The position numbers were made by a program, and so were the translations under genes. A stretch of DNA of 64,000 nucleotides from Chryseobacterium oleae. Its GTDB lineage: Bacteria > Bacteroidota > Bacteroidia > Flavobacteriales > Weeksellaceae. Every line of letters begins with the position of its first letter. Within the stretch, counting starts at the first letter, position 1. This document shows, in pieces, positions 9,575-18,879 of the stretch. The notes beneath the pieces were generated by a model. The model had not been told where the DNA came from and searched no databases. It saw nothing but the letters and a program-made list of their open reading frames with translations. The stretch covers positions 558,001 to 622,000 of the forward strand of contig NZ_FOVD01000001.1 in assembly GCF_900115055.1 (NCBI RefSeq), in the 5' to 3' direction.

Positions 9575-10065
9575 TTGTTGATGGCGTGGTTAAGATATTT
9601 TTTAGATTTCAGACATCAGATTTCAGATTTCAGATTTCAGATTTCAGATATGGAAGTAGAGATTTGAGATTTTTTTTCGAATTTTAGGAGTTCGTGATGT
9701 TTCGGGATGTGGGGTTTAAACTAGGAACGACCTCTCAAATCCGTATACTGGATCAACTTCAAAACCTGTGTAAGAGATAAGCTTTTTTGACGCAAAGAAA
9801 CTGATGATCCTGTTAATAAAGGGAAGCAAAGGCGGAATCAATTTCATTGATTCGATTAAGCGGATGTTGTATACCGATAGCTTCATCAGTGACGCAGTCA
9901 TATTCTTTGCCTTCCTCAAAACTAAACGTTAAGAAGATGAAGCTTTGCGTTTAAAAAAGCTTATCGGTTCCCCAAATTTTGCAATTGATCCTAATTCCCT
10001 ACTCTTACCCCTGAAACTCATCACTCATCATTTATAACCCATAACTCTTTTAAAATCAGACTACT
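9575..10065. repeat. Gap with heptad-periodic DNA and one doubtful reading frame
   Basis: At 9,603-9,650 ATTTCAG-type heptamers run in tandem. At about 10,017-10,045, just after the stop of the next gene, a second short run uses units such as CATCACT, CATCATT and CATAACT. Between them a 67-codon minus-strand frame (9,716-9,919) exists. Another frame of the same stretch reads EEGKEYDCVTDEAIGIQHP, so it may be a decayed gene. No function assigned. Confidence 0.5.
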
Positions 10066-11604
10066 TTATAAAGATTCATAAAATTCATACTGAAGATCAG
10101 CTTCTGTGATCAATGTGTTGAGCGGGCTGTAAAGATCTGTCTCTTCCATTTCTGCAAGGACTTTAGACTCCTGAATTAATTTCCCTTCCGGGTTAGAAAT
10201 TTTAACCAGAATCCACTTTCCACTGCGTTCCAGCTCTTTGAAACCGTACTCAGATTTATATTTGATTTTTCCGCTTTGAAGGATGCCATCTTTTACCACC
10301 GATTTATTGGCCGCTTTTCCTTTGACATACTGCACAATCTGCCCCGTGAAACCATCCTCCTGTTCCAGCGGTTGGCTGTAGGTGTAAGTAATAGCTCCTT
10401 TCTCATCATAAACCGTAGAATTGTATCCACTCTGATCTGCATTAATCTTTGTTTCCACTTTTAATTTTTCCTCGTCCCTGAAAGATTTGGAATGTATTAA
10501 AAGACCATCCTTGTACTTCTGTTCAATAAGTCCTTCGTACAACGTTCCATCATAAGGCATACCGTCTTTATAAGCTAATGCGCCTTTTTGTTTTCCGTCC
10601 GGATGATAATATTTAATCTCCTGAGTCATTTCCTCTTTTACGAACTGCTCGGAAGATAATTTTCCATTTTCATCAAAATATTTATTCAGGATTAAAGAGC
10701 CGTTTTTATAAACATCGATCGCTGAGAAGCCGGAAAATTCATAATTAAACTGATAATCCTCGCCGTCCTGTGGCTTGTAATACTCAGTTTCCTTATCATA
10801 CAGGTAGGTAAGATTACCGATCTGCTTACCCGTTTCATCATAGGTTTTCTGATAGCCGCCTTTTTTGTTTTTCTTGTCTTCCTGAAGAATTCCACCGTTT
10901 TTGGAGTAGATGGTAATTTCTGTTACGATTCCGTCTTTGTTCTGTTTTTCAATTTTAGAAACCTTCATCGGGTCCTGATAATACTCCACCAAAACCTTAT
11001 CGCTGGAATTCCCGGTGCTGTTTGATCCGATATATTTCCCTTTATCGCCATAGTATTTAGTTTCAAACAGTTCTTCTTTGCTGTTGCTGATGGTTTCATA
11101 ACGGATTCCTTTAATATCTTCATCATATACAACCGATTTGAAACTGTCGGGAGTATCATACGTGGTAACCGTATTGTTATAAGACATTTCTTCCGGGTTT
11201 TTATAGTTGTAGATGGTCCCTGTAAACGTACCGTCCGCTTTATACACCAGATCCTCCTGAACTCTTCCCTGCTGATCAAACGTCTTAGCCGGTCCTACCT
11301 GGTTACCTCCGGAGAACGTCCCTGTACTCAGTACTTTGCCTTCCGCAGTGTACCATGTGATTTTACCTTCATAGACTTCATTTCCCGGTGTAGCATCAGA
11401 AACAAGGCCTTCCATCTGAAGTGTTCCGTTCTTATAAAAGTCTCTGATTAAAGTGAGTTTTCCATTACGCTCTGTTTCCCGGTAATACTGCATTTTGCTC
11501 TGAGTGGTTTTCTCCCAGTTTTCATCAAAGTACAGTTTTTCCTGTGCACTGACGTGGATGCTTATGATCAGGGCAAAAACCGCTGATGTAAATAATTTTC
11601 TCAT
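10066..11604 (-). CDS. Secreted MORN-like / YwqK-type repeat protein
   Basis: 512 residues with signal peptide MRKLFTSAVFALIISIHVSA. The body is a series of short beta-hairpin repeats of the pattern YYxxGKLxxEGxYKDGxxxG, for example RDFYKNGTLQMEGLV, WYTAEGKVLSTGTFSGG and YYHPDGKQKGALAYKDG. Database names for this family (YwqK antitoxin component, MORN-like) do not prove an antitoxin role, and no toxin gene is adjacent. The upstream region carries a 20-bp element also found upstream of 12,495-13,301 and of the sensor kinase. Confidence 0.75.
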   Translation of the reverse strand: MRKLFTSAVFALIISIHVSAQEKLYFDENWEKTTQSKMQYYRETERNGKLTLIRDFYKNGTLQMEGLVSDATPGNEVYEGKITWYTAEGKVLSTGTFSGGNQVGPAKTFDQQGRVQEDLVYKADGTFTGTIYNYKNPEEMSYNNTVTTYDTPDSFKSVVYDEDIKGIRYETISNSKEELFETKYYGDKGKYIGSNSTGNSSDKVLVEYYQDPMKVSKIEKQNKDGIVTEITIYSKNGGILQEDKKNKKGGYQKTYDETGKQIGNLTYLYDKETEYYKPQDGEDYQFNYEFSGFSAIDVYKNGSLILNKYFDENGKLSSEQFVKEEMTQEIKYYHPDGKQKGALAYKDGMPYDGTLYEGLIEQKYKDGLLIHSKSFRDEEKLKVETKINADQSGYNSTVYDEKGAITYTYSQPLEQEDGFTGQIVQYVKGKAANKSVVKDGILQSGKIKYKSEYGFKELERSGKWILVKISNPEGKLIQESKVLAEMEETDLYSPLNTLITEADLQYEFYESL

Positions 11605-11751
11605 ATTTTTAAATGGTTTAGACAGGCAATTTCACCTCCTCTCCTTATAGTTCTGCATCATCTTTTCCGGACCCATAGAAAAATTTCATCATTGTGTTTT
11701 GGTGTCCGAAATAATTATAAACAAAGATCTGTAAAAGCATCACCGTATAAA

Positions 11752-11774
11752 ATCCCTGCTTTCAGCTAATTTGT
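11752..11774 (-). promoter_or_regulatory. Copy 1 of a shared upstream element
   Basis: Read on the minus strand, the core fits AATTRGCTGAAARCAGGGAT. It lies 148 bp upstream of the ATG at 11,604, exactly the distance of copy 2 from its own ATG at 13,301. The same 75-bp stretch in both places ends in GGA.ACCAA. Confidence 0.5.
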
Positions 11775-11854
11775 GCCCTTACCCCCGTTTCGAAATAAAA
11801 TAATAAAAGAGGAATGGATGGATGAGTTTTACAGATCTTGCTTGTTTTCATGGT

Positions 11855-12466
11855 TTATTTTTTCCGCCTTTCAAATTTACCCGTTTCCCTGATGAGGTAT
11901 GACGAGTTTATGGTTTCTGATCGTCTCGATGCCCTATAAACGTTCTGCACCGAGATATTAGAACTGGAAATCGAGCTTGTGGTCGAATTCGAAAACCTGG
12001 GACTTCCATCATAAGCAACCAGCAGTTCGTCAATTTTTTTATAGTTTCTATCAAACGTTACCATAAGCGTTTTAAGTTCACTGTCCCTGTCGAGATAAGT
12101 CAATACAAAAGTTTTGAAGTTTCCGGGAAAGGACAGCTGGTAATTGACTGTAACGTTTTTACCGAATTTCAACCACTTCTGCAAACCCAGCTTTTCTACC
12201 TGTTCATTGGACAGTTTGGTATATACTCTTGCTGAAGGATGTTTTTTTCTATATGCTTCGTCAAAAGTCTCAAACCTGGTGGTTTCCGATACCGGTAATT
12301 CTTCCATTGGAACGTTCATAAAAGAAAACTGAGCATTTACTGAATCATTACGGGCAGCCTCAGCTTCATTGATGTATTGATTTTCTTTGTTCTCTGAATT
12401 CTGTATTTTTTCCTGGCAGGAAATCACTGTTCCTAACAACAAAAGATTAAAAACGGTCTTTCTCAT
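11855..12466 (-). CDS. Lipoprotein of unknown function
   Basis: I chose the ATG at 12,466 (MRKTVFNLLLLGTVISC, lipobox VISC) rather than the in-frame ATG at 12,505, which adds 13 polar residues ahead of the signal. About 203 residues. After an acidic linker comes a domain with VNYQLSFPGNFKTFVLTYLDRD and TLMVTFDRNYKKIDELLVAYD, then a Ser/Thr-rich segment and a basic C-terminus. It starts 28 bp after the stop of the upstream lipoprotein gene, so the two form an operon. No family recognised. Confidence 0.75.
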   Translation of the reverse strand: MRKTVFNLLLLGTVISCQEKIQNSENKENQYINEAEAARNDSVNAQFSFMNVPMEELPVSETTRFETFDEAYRKKHPSARVYTKLSNEQVEKLGLQKWLKFGKNVTVNYQLSFPGNFKTFVLTYLDRDSELKTLMVTFDRNYKKIDELLVAYDGSPRFSNSTTSSISSSNISVQNVYRASRRSETINSSYLIRETGKFERRKK

Positions 12467-12494
12467 TGTTTTACTATTTTCTCTTTCAACGGTT

Positions 12495-13301
12495 TTAACA
12501 ATCAAACTGAATGGCTATTTCTGCTGCTTTTTTAATCAACTTTCCTTTTTTCGCCTGGGAAGAAAGATAGAGAATCACTCGTTCTTCCTCATAATCTCTG
12601 TTGGCCCCGAAAATAAAATCAGGTTTTCCATCCTTGTCAATATCTCCTATGAAAAGCAATTCAACAAAAGTATCATTGAATGATTCTTCCTGTAAGAACA
12701 AAGTTTCCGGAGCATTATTAGCTGACAAATAAAGCTTATAATCCTTTACATTCTGATAGAGTTCCTCTCCCTCATCTGTGTGTACTTTTTCTGATGAAAG
12801 CACTTTTCCTTCTGCCCGCAATGTATATTCTTCATTTCCAAAGCGGAATTTTAGTTTTTCTGTTGGCCAAATTTTATTCTTCGCAATTTTCACTGTCTTT
12901 ATTTCACCCAATGTCAATTGTGAATGACCTATGAGTAAAAGACTGTTATTTTTAGAATGAATGATTTTCGTAGAATCTCCTGAACATTCAGAAAACCCTT
13001 TTGTGACGGTATAGTCAGCTTTACCCAAATAAAATTTTCCGTCCTTTTGATATAAGTCCAGCCAATCCTTTGCAAGTCCGTTGACTTCGTTTTCTTTTCC
13101 AAAGTCCCGGTATTCTCTAGGGAGAAGAATACTGATAGCCTCCATTGGTTCTTCAACCGGATTCTGTTTCAGATCCGTTGAATCTTTACTAAGCTGAACC
13201 TGTTCCTGAGGAGGTGCTGTTTTATTTTTTGTTTCCTGCTTTTTATCTTTACAGGAAATCGTCATGAGTAAGGGTAAAAAAATCAAAATTGTTTTCTTCA
13301 T
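12495..13301 (-). CDS. Lipoprotein with FG-GAP/VCBS-like motif
   Basis: 268 residues. Lipoprotein signal MKKTILIFLPLLMTISC with lipobox TISC, Cys17. A charged linker follows to about residue 50. Near the C-terminus GDIDKDGKPDFIFGANRDYEEERVILY matches the calcium-binding loop of FG-GAP/VCBS repeats. First gene of the pair with 11,855-12,466. The promoter region upstream contains one arm of the 21-bp inverted repeat at 13,449-13,512. Function unknown; probably faces the periplasm or cell surface. Confidence 0.75.
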   Translation of the reverse strand: MKKTILIFLPLLMTISCKDKKQETKNKTAPPQEQVQLSKDSTDLKQNPVEEPMEAISILLPREYRDFGKENEVNGLAKDWLDLYQKDGKFYLGKADYTVTKGFSECSGDSTKIIHSKNNSLLLIGHSQLTLGEIKTVKIAKNKIWPTEKLKFRFGNEEYTLRAEGKVLSSEKVHTDEGEELYQNVKDYKLYLSANNAPETLFLQEESFNDTFVELLFIGDIDKDGKPDFIFGANRDYEEERVILYLSSQAKKGKLIKKAAEIAIQFDC

Positions 13302-13448
13302 TGTTTTGCTCTTTTATTGATGATAGGCTTCCGACGATGGGCACACCTTCTGAATCAAAATTACATCTTATTTCATCTCCATTTTGATTATATAATTGGT
13401 CTCCACAAATACTAATGGCAAATTTGTGCAAAAAAATCATGATAAAAC

Positions 13449-13512
13449 ATCCCTGTTTTCAGCCAATTTGTTCAGTTTGGTCTCATCCCTGAAATTAGCT
13501 GAAAACAGGGAT
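13449..13512. promoter_or_regulatory. 21-bp inverted repeat between divergent transcription units
   Basis: Arms at 13,449-13,469 and 13,492-13,512 match at 20 of 21 positions, with a 22-bp centre. Each arm is a copy of the core also found at 11,752-11,774. One arm points toward the lipoprotein operon (minus), the other toward the sensor kinase gene (plus). The arms lie 148 bp and 153 bp from the two start codons. A binding site of the adjacent response regulator is a reasonable guess. Confidence 0.55.
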
Positions 13513-13636
13513 TGAAAAAACGCACAAGAATAACGAGTTTTGGCTTTATCTATGAAGGGGCTCATCTATGACGGTATTCACTGTCATTTTATTTAAATTG
13601 AATATGAAATATAACCCGTGAGAAACCGCAAAGTAA

Positions 13637-13644
13637 TAACTTTG
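13637..13644 (+). promoter_or_regulatory. Candidate -7 box of the sensor kinase gene
   Basis: TAACTTTG matches TAnnTTTG and lies 20 bp before the ATG at 13,665. No TTG sits at the usual distance upstream, so activation by a regulator would fit. Confidence 0.5.
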
Positions 13645-13664
13645 CCTTCTCTATATCCTGAACA

Positions 13665-15902
13665 ATGCTGATTAATTTTTTTTCCTTTTTACGCTTCCCC
13701 ATTCTCTTTCTATGTCTTGTCTTAGCGGGTCATGCTGCATCAGCCCAGGAACTTTCCAACAGCCCGGAACAGCTGTACAAAAAGTACAAACCGGGAAGTA
13801 CCCAGAGAATGATGATGACGGGCAAATATGCACAGGCTCTATTTTTCAATAAACAGGAAGATAAAGCAATTGCCATTTTAAATGAAAATATTGCTTATGC
13901 TAAAAAGGAACCGGACGGAAAATATGCGGCCTATTTATATATTATAGCTGCGATCAATTACAGACTGCTGGACAATGTTAAAGCCTATGAAAATGCATCC
14001 AGACTCGCCCAGTTCTACGAAACAAAAACAAAAGATCAGGAAACAAAAGGCTATGTAGCCTATGGAATTGGGTGGATCCGTGCCCGGAATAATAAAGAAG
14101 CTGAGGCGGTTCGCTATTTTTTAAAAGCCCTCTCGCTGTATGAAAAAGCACCCAATTCTGAAAGTTTAAATAATAGAAAAGCATCGGTATACCGGGAATT
14201 AAACAGTATTTATGCCGACTGGAATGAGTACCAGCTTCAGGAGAAATACAGTAAGTTATCGTTGGAAATTGCGTTACAGCAGAAAGATCCCATGAATTTA
14301 TTCGATTCTTATATGGCGATGGGCTATATGTATGAAAAACGTTATGAATCTACCGATAATAAAGCGTTTATCAACCTGGCAGAATCGTATTACCTCAAAG
14401 CAATAGAGACGTATAAAGCCAATAAGGCGCGTATGCCTATTCCTTCCACGCTTTCTTTTGTAGCGATTAATCTGGCGAATCTGTATTTAAATTATTTCCC
14501 TGAATCCTACAGAGATAAGGTGCTGTATTATGCCAATCTCGCTAAAACCCAGGGTACCGCAACAGGAAATCACGACCATGCAGCCTCCGCAAACGGTATT
14601 CTGGCAGAATTAGCTTTGCAGAATGGTCATCAGGAAGAAGCGAAAAACTATCTGATGACGGCATTGGCAGAATCGGAGTATAATAATATCGAAGATCCGC
14701 AGGTCAAGCTTTCTATTTTTGAAAATCTCTCCCAACTTTTTCAAAATGAAAATAATTTTAAAGAAGCCATATTTTACCAAAAGAAATATATAGAAACCTT
14801 TAAGCAGATTTATGATCAGAAAAATTCTGCCCTGGGTAAAAGACTGGAGATCCAGTATGAAAGGGAGAAACAAAAGCAGCAGTTGCTCAGTCTACAGCTG
14901 GCCTCTGAAAAGCAGGAACAGCGTCTTAAGGAAATGGGCTGGCACAGTCTGCAACAAGCTCAGAAACTGGAAAATCTGGAATTAACGAAAGAAAATCAGT
15001 TTAGAAAACTGGAATTAACTGAAATAGAAAACAGTAAAAAAGCTCAGGAACTCCGTTTATCACAGCTGGAATCCTCTAACAGAAAACGGGAAGTCGATCT
15101 GTATAAAGCCCGCGTGGATTATAAGGAGAAAATCAATACCTTTTATATCGGGTTGATCGCTTCTGTTTCTTTACTGCTCATTTTGCTGCTGTATGCCTAT
15201 TTTCAGAGGACAAAAGGCATTAAGCAAAAAGAAAAATTACATCTTCTCGAAATGGATAAGGTGATACAAGACTCAAAAATATCCAATCTTACGCTGATGC
15301 TGGAAGGTCAGGAACAGGAAAGAGGAAGAATAGCCCGGGATCTGCACGACGGCCTTGGAAGTTTACTGTCCGGAACCAAAATGAATCTGTTTTTATTAAA
15401 GGATAAATCCAGCGATCACCATCAGCCACAAATAGAGCGATCCATGGCACAAATCGATATTGCAGTGGACGAACTTCGCCGTGTTGCGCATAATCTGATG
15501 CCGGATCTGTTACTGAAGTATGGCCTTCAGGAAACCTTGATGGAATATGTTTCCCGGATGGCTACTCCGACGTTGGATGTTGATGTCCAGTTTCTACATT
15601 ATTCAAATCAGTTACCGCTGGAAAGTCAGCTGCTGGTATACCGAATTGTACAGGAATTGGTCAATAATGCCGTAAAACATGCCGCTGCAGAACAAATCAT
15701 TATTCAGTTTATCGAAAATGAAACCGATTATGTTATTATCGTGGAAGACGATGGAGAAGGCTTTGACACCAAGATCCTGAATCACGCTCATTCCGCAGGT
15801 TTTCACAACATCCGTTCACGCGTTGAGTTCCTGAAAGGCACTCTTCAGATAGAATCCCAGATCCATATAGGAACCAATATTGAAATTAAATTTCCAAAAT
15901 AA
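13665..15902 (+). CDS. TPR sensor histidine kinase, NarL/DesK type (HisKA_3)
   Basis: 745 residues. Signal peptide at the N-terminus, then tetratricopeptide-like helical repeats (about residues 30-390), a long coiled coil (about 395-485), one membrane segment near 491-513 (FYIGLIASVSLLLILLLYAY), and a HisKA_3 dimerisation domain. The phospho-acceptor is His561 in RDLHDGLGSLLSG. The ATPase domain has N-box ELVNNAVKHAA (about 664) and G1 box EDDGEGFD (about 694). The TPR sensor is therefore periplasmic and the kinase cytoplasmic, as in many Bacteroidota kinases. The response regulator gene starts 9 bp downstream and is surely co-transcribed. Ligand unknown. Confidence 0.92.
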   Translation: MLINFFSFLRFPILFLCLVLAGHAASAQELSNSPEQLYKKYKPGSTQRMMMTGKYAQALFFNKQEDKAIAILNENIAYAKKEPDGKYAAYLYIIAAINYRLLDNVKAYENASRLAQFYETKTKDQETKGYVAYGIGWIRARNNKEAEAVRYFLKALSLYEKAPNSESLNNRKASVYRELNSIYADWNEYQLQEKYSKLSLEIALQQKDPMNLFDSYMAMGYMYEKRYESTDNKAFINLAESYYLKAIETYKANKARMPIPSTLSFVAINLANLYLNYFPESYRDKVLYYANLAKTQGTATGNHDHAASANGILAELALQNGHQEEAKNYLMTALAESEYNNIEDPQVKLSIFENLSQLFQNENNFKEAIFYQKKYIETFKQIYDQKNSALGKRLEIQYEREKQKQQLLSLQLASEKQEQRLKEMGWHSLQQAQKLENLELTKENQFRKLELTEIENSKKAQELRLSQLESSNRKREVDLYKARVDYKEKINTFYIGLIASVSLLLILLLYAYFQRTKGIKQKEKLHLLEMDKVIQDSKISNLTLMLEGQEQERGRIARDLHDGLGSLLSGTKMNLFLLKDKSSDHHQPQIERSMAQIDIAVDELRRVAHNLMPDLLLKYGLQETLMEYVSRMATPTLDVDVQFLHYSNQLPLESQLLVYRIVQELVNNAVKHAAAEQIIIQFIENETDYVIIVEDDGEGFDTKILNHAHSAGFHNIRSRVEFLKGTLQIESQIHIGTNIEIKFPK

Positions 15903-15911
15903 AAACAAACC

Positions 15912-16541
15912 ATGATTAAAATTGCGATAACCGATGATCACCCATTATTGCTGGAAGGCTTAAAAAACATTCTTTCCCAGCAGGAGAATTTTACGATTGT
16001 CGGCTGCTACTCTTCTTCAAGTGAACTTCTTACAGGACTGGACAACCAGATTATAGATGTTTTATTACTAGACATTAACCTTTCCGATAGTAACAGTATA
16101 GATTTGATTAAACCTATATTGAAAAAATATCCGGCTACCCAGATCATGATGCTGAGTGTGCATAATGAGTTTGCCGTCATCAACAGTACTTTGGAAGAAG
16201 GTGCTATGGGCTACATCCAAAAGAATGCGCTGGTCACGGAAATCATTTTGGGCATACAAACGATCCTTAAGGGTGAGAAATTCCTGTGCAATCAGACCCA
16301 AAAAATTGTAGAGATGAAAACGAATTCGGGATTGAATGCAGTTCCCAAATTAACCCGCAGAGAAAAGGAAATCTTACTGGAAGCATCTTTAGGTCTTACC
16401 ACCATTCAAATAGCCGATAAGCTATTTATAAGCCCACACACAGTAGAAAGTCACCGCAAAAACCTGATCGTTAAATTCAAAACCACCAACTTAAGCACGG
16501 CCATAAAATTAGCCATGGAATACGGATTGGTTCGTCCATAG
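15912..16541 (+). CDS. Response regulator, NarL/LuxR family
   Basis: 209 residues. Receiver domain with acidic pocket D8/D9, phospho-acceptor Asp54 (LLLDINLSD), Ser82 and Lys104 (YIQKNA). The C-terminal LuxR-type helix-turn-helix spans about 145-190: LTRREKEILLEASLGLTTIQ followed by ISPHTVESHRKNLI. Cognate partner of the kinase immediately upstream. The inverted repeat at 13,449-13,512 and its copy at 11,752 are candidate targets. Confidence 0.93.
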   Translation: MIKIAITDDHPLLLEGLKNILSQQENFTIVGCYSSSSELLTGLDNQIIDVLLLDINLSDSNSIDLIKPILKKYPATQIMMLSVHNEFAVINSTLEEGAMGYIQKNALVTEIILGIQTILKGEKFLCNQTQKIVEMKTNSGLNAVPKLTRREKEILLEASLGLTTIQIADKLFISPHTVESHRKNLIVKFKTTNLSTAIKLAMEYGLVRP

Positions 16542-16674
16542 TGAGAGGATCAGCTGCTTATGTTATGGTTCAATTCAACTTCTCATCTTCTTTATTTTAA
16601 TCTGGATTAATTAAAAATAACTTTCCGATGTGACCTTTTTTCCCTATTTTTACGAGATAATATGTAAACAATAT

Positions 16675-17160
16675 ATGAGAAGAATCGTATTTGCAGGAAT
16701 AGTGACTTTAGGAGGATTTCTAACAGCAAAAGCACAGTGTACCACCGTATCCACCATTACAGAAAATTTTGATGCCTGGAAAGAGATGAACAAATGCTGG
16801 ACGGCCCAACAGGGGAAAGCAATGCTTTATGCCGGTGACAAAAAAATCATATTTTATTCGATGACCAACCCGGGAGAAAATATGTATTTAGTAACTCCAA
16901 AAATTAAAGGAGGAACTTATACACTGACCCTTGATGTTTCAGATAACGGAGGAGAAACTACCCTGGAACTGTTCTCCATAAGCAATGCATCCGATGCAAA
17001 ATCGTATGTTTCAATAGCTAAGCCATCCAAGATAACAGGGGACAAAAAAACATTTGAAATCACTTTACAAAAAGACACTCATTTGGGTCTGAAAGTAATG
17101 CTGAATGGTGTTCATCAGGCCGTTTATGTAGATAACTTCTCTTTGAAACCTAAAAAATAA
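16675..17160 (+). CDS. Secreted choice-of-anchor-like beta-sandwich protein
   Basis: About 161 residues from ATG 16,675, which opens a proper signal peptide (MRRIVFAGIVTLGGFLTAKA); an upstream in-frame ATG at 16,630 adds 15 residues that spoil it. The mature protein reads ENFDAWKEMNKCWTAQQGKA, then KMLY/VTPKI and TLTLDVSDNGGETTLELFSI strands. This is the layout of cleaved-adhesin / choice-of-anchor J domains (ENFD...W...P.I), here alone without a sorting domain. Ends with VYVDNFSL, also typical. Function likely surface or extracellular binding. Confidence 0.65.
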   Translation: MRRIVFAGIVTLGGFLTAKAQCTTVSTITENFDAWKEMNKCWTAQQGKAMLYAGDKKIIFYSMTNPGENMYLVTPKIKGGTYTLTLDVSDNGGETTLELFSISNASDAKSYVSIAKPSKITGDKKTFEITLQKDTHLGLKVMLNGVHQAVYVDNFSLKPKK

Positions 17161-17192
17161 GTCGCTTAAGATTCATTCTTTAGAGATACATA

Positions 17193-17228
17193 AGAGGCTG
17201 CCGCAATTTTGAGACAGCCTCTTTTCTG
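17193..17228 (+). terminator. Terminator after the choice-of-anchor-like gene
   Basis: AGAGGCTG (17,193-17,200) pairs with CAGCCTCT (17,215-17,222), followed by TTTCTGTTT. Confidence 0.7.
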
Positions 17229-17257
17229 TTTATCAACTTCATTGGATTTCAATTCCA

Positions 17258-17764
17258 CTAACCTTCCAAATACACCGAAGTCTCTTTATTAACCTTTTTT
17301 TGTCTGAAATACTGATAAACAGACCCGGCGATAAAAAGGATGAAAAGAAACAGAAGCGTTTTACCAATAATCGGATCTGTAATATCTTTTGCTAAAGGAT
17401 GTCCAACCGGTACACGGGTAAAAGTTTCATTCACTGTTGGTACCAGCGAAAGAAAAAAGCTGAAGGAAAGGAGGAAATTCTCAAAATAACGGGCTCTCTT
17501 ACTGCTCTCCTTTTTTGAAAATAGAAAATACGCAACAGCTATTAACAGAATGATAAATACCGAAAAAGCATGTCCTGCATTAAAACCTCCGTGTTTTGAG
17601 ATTCCCAATGCGGTGACTGAAGTGATCAATGTTCCGTAAAAATAAATCTTCCCTGATAATTCCTTTAAACTGATTTTTCCGTATCTAATAAATCCCACTA
17701 ATGCCCCTGCAATAGAAGCAACGCCAATGACCGTATGGAAAATTCCTAAACCTGATAGTCCCAT
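17258..17764 (-). CDS. Integral membrane protein, DUF2306-like layout
   Basis: 168 residues with about five membrane segments. The first half has IFHTVIGVASIAGALVGFI, a central TLITSVTALGISKHGGFNAG and HAFSVFIILLIAVAYFLF. Regularly placed His and Gly residues in the helices resemble DUF2306 / cytochrome-like membrane families, but the assignment is weak. The 3' neighbour region is convergent with the choice-of-anchor gene. The divergent-side neighbour is an AraC regulator on the same strand, 211 bp upstream, which may control it. Confidence 0.65.
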   Translation of the reverse strand: MGLSGLGIFHTVIGVASIAGALVGFIRYGKISLKELSGKIYFYGTLITSVTALGISKHGGFNAGHAFSVFIILLIAVAYFLFSKKESSKRARYFENFLLSFSFFLSLVPTVNETFTRVPVGHPLAKDITDPIIGKTLLFLFILFIAGSVYQYFRQKKVNKETSVYLEG

Positions 17765-17974
17765 TTTTATAATTTTTTTAAATATTAATTCCTTTATTTT
17801 CCCTCATATTGTATATTGAAGCTCAAGGGAACATTGCAAAGTTGCGACAGAAAAAAGGAAAAGGTTTTGTGATTCCGTTCAATTATTTGGCATTTTGGTT
17901 CATAAAAAAGCAACCTCAAATGAACTTTAAGATTGCTATTTATGTAGGCTTTGAAAAGCTATACTGTCTTCTTT

Positions 17975-18823
17975 TTATCTGTTTTCCTGACGGTAACTGG
18001 ACGGACTGGTATTATATTTATCATTAAAACTTTTGGTGAAATTGGCAAGATCATTGAATCCGCAATCAAACGCAATATCGGTGATTCGCTGGTCAGAAAC
18101 GATCAGAAGTTCGGCTGCTTTTTCCAGTTTTTTATTTTTAATGTAGCTCGCAGGGGTGTCATTATAGAGTTTCGCGAATTCCCTTTTGAAGGAGGATACA
18201 CTCAGGTTATTTCGCTCGGCCAGTTCTTCTATGGTGAGTTGCGAAAACAGATTGGCTTCAATAATCTGCTTAAAAGTATACGTCGTGGGAGAAAATAACT
18301 GTGATAATATCAGCTGCACGGCTTCCGCATTTTTTGTTTGTGACAGCAGTAAAATAATCTCCTTTAATTTTAAAACAAGAATATCTTCATTGACCAGAGA
18401 TGGGTTTTCAAAATAAAACAGTAATCCCTCCACATATTTCTGGATCAGAAAATCATTATTTATTTTTCCGTTGGATTGGTTGGAAACCCTGTTTTTCGGA
18501 GGTTGCAGCAGTAAGGGTAATTCCCTGTCATAAATTTTCTTCAGGATGTCAGGATAGAATGTGACAATGACTATTTCACAGTTTTCCTGAATGGTCGGAT
18601 TATGAATCTGTTTCCCTGAAGTGATGCAGTTTAAAAACAAAGAATAACTAGCAGGGAAATTAATTTCCTCGCTATCAACTTTATATTGAAATTCTCCCTG
18701 CAAAACATAGAGAAAACAGGCCTGCTCATTCACAGGAAAATCAAAATGGAAGGGTGAAGTCAATGCAACTTTTTGCATAAAAGTCTTTCCAAACAGATCA
18801 TACTTTTTATAGTCATTTACCAT
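17975..18823 (-). CDS. AraC-family transcriptional regulator
   Basis: 282 residues. The N-terminal part is a beta-rich cupin-like sensor (ACFLYVLQGEFQYKVDSEEI). The C-terminal AraC domain has two helix-turn-helix units: QLTIEELAERNNLSVSSFKR and RITDIAFDCGFNDLANFTKS, followed by the family signature FNDKYNTSPSSYR. Such proteins are usually activators of nearby genes; the membrane protein gene just downstream on the same strand is the closest candidate. Confidence 0.9.
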   Translation of the reverse strand: MVNDYKKYDLFGKTFMQKVALTSPFHFDFPVNEQACFLYVLQGEFQYKVDSEEINFPASYSLFLNCITSGKQIHNPTIQENCEIVIVTFYPDILKKIYDRELPLLLQPPKNRVSNQSNGKINNDFLIQKYVEGLLFYFENPSLVNEDILVLKLKEIILLLSQTKNAEAVQLILSQLFSPTTYTFKQIIEANLFSQLTIEELAERNNLSVSSFKREFAKLYNDTPASYIKNKKLEKAAELLIVSDQRITDIAFDCGFNDLANFTKSFNDKYNTSPSSYRQENR

Positions 18824-18879
18824 AAGTGTACCTATTCTAAAAGTTTACGGGCAATACTACAGCAACCGTTTTTGACACA

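Noticed and set aside
13249..13440. 63-codon minus-strand frame upstream of the lipoprotein operon
   Set aside because: Runs through the promoter region and overlaps the lipoprotein signal peptide in another frame; no signal or domain.
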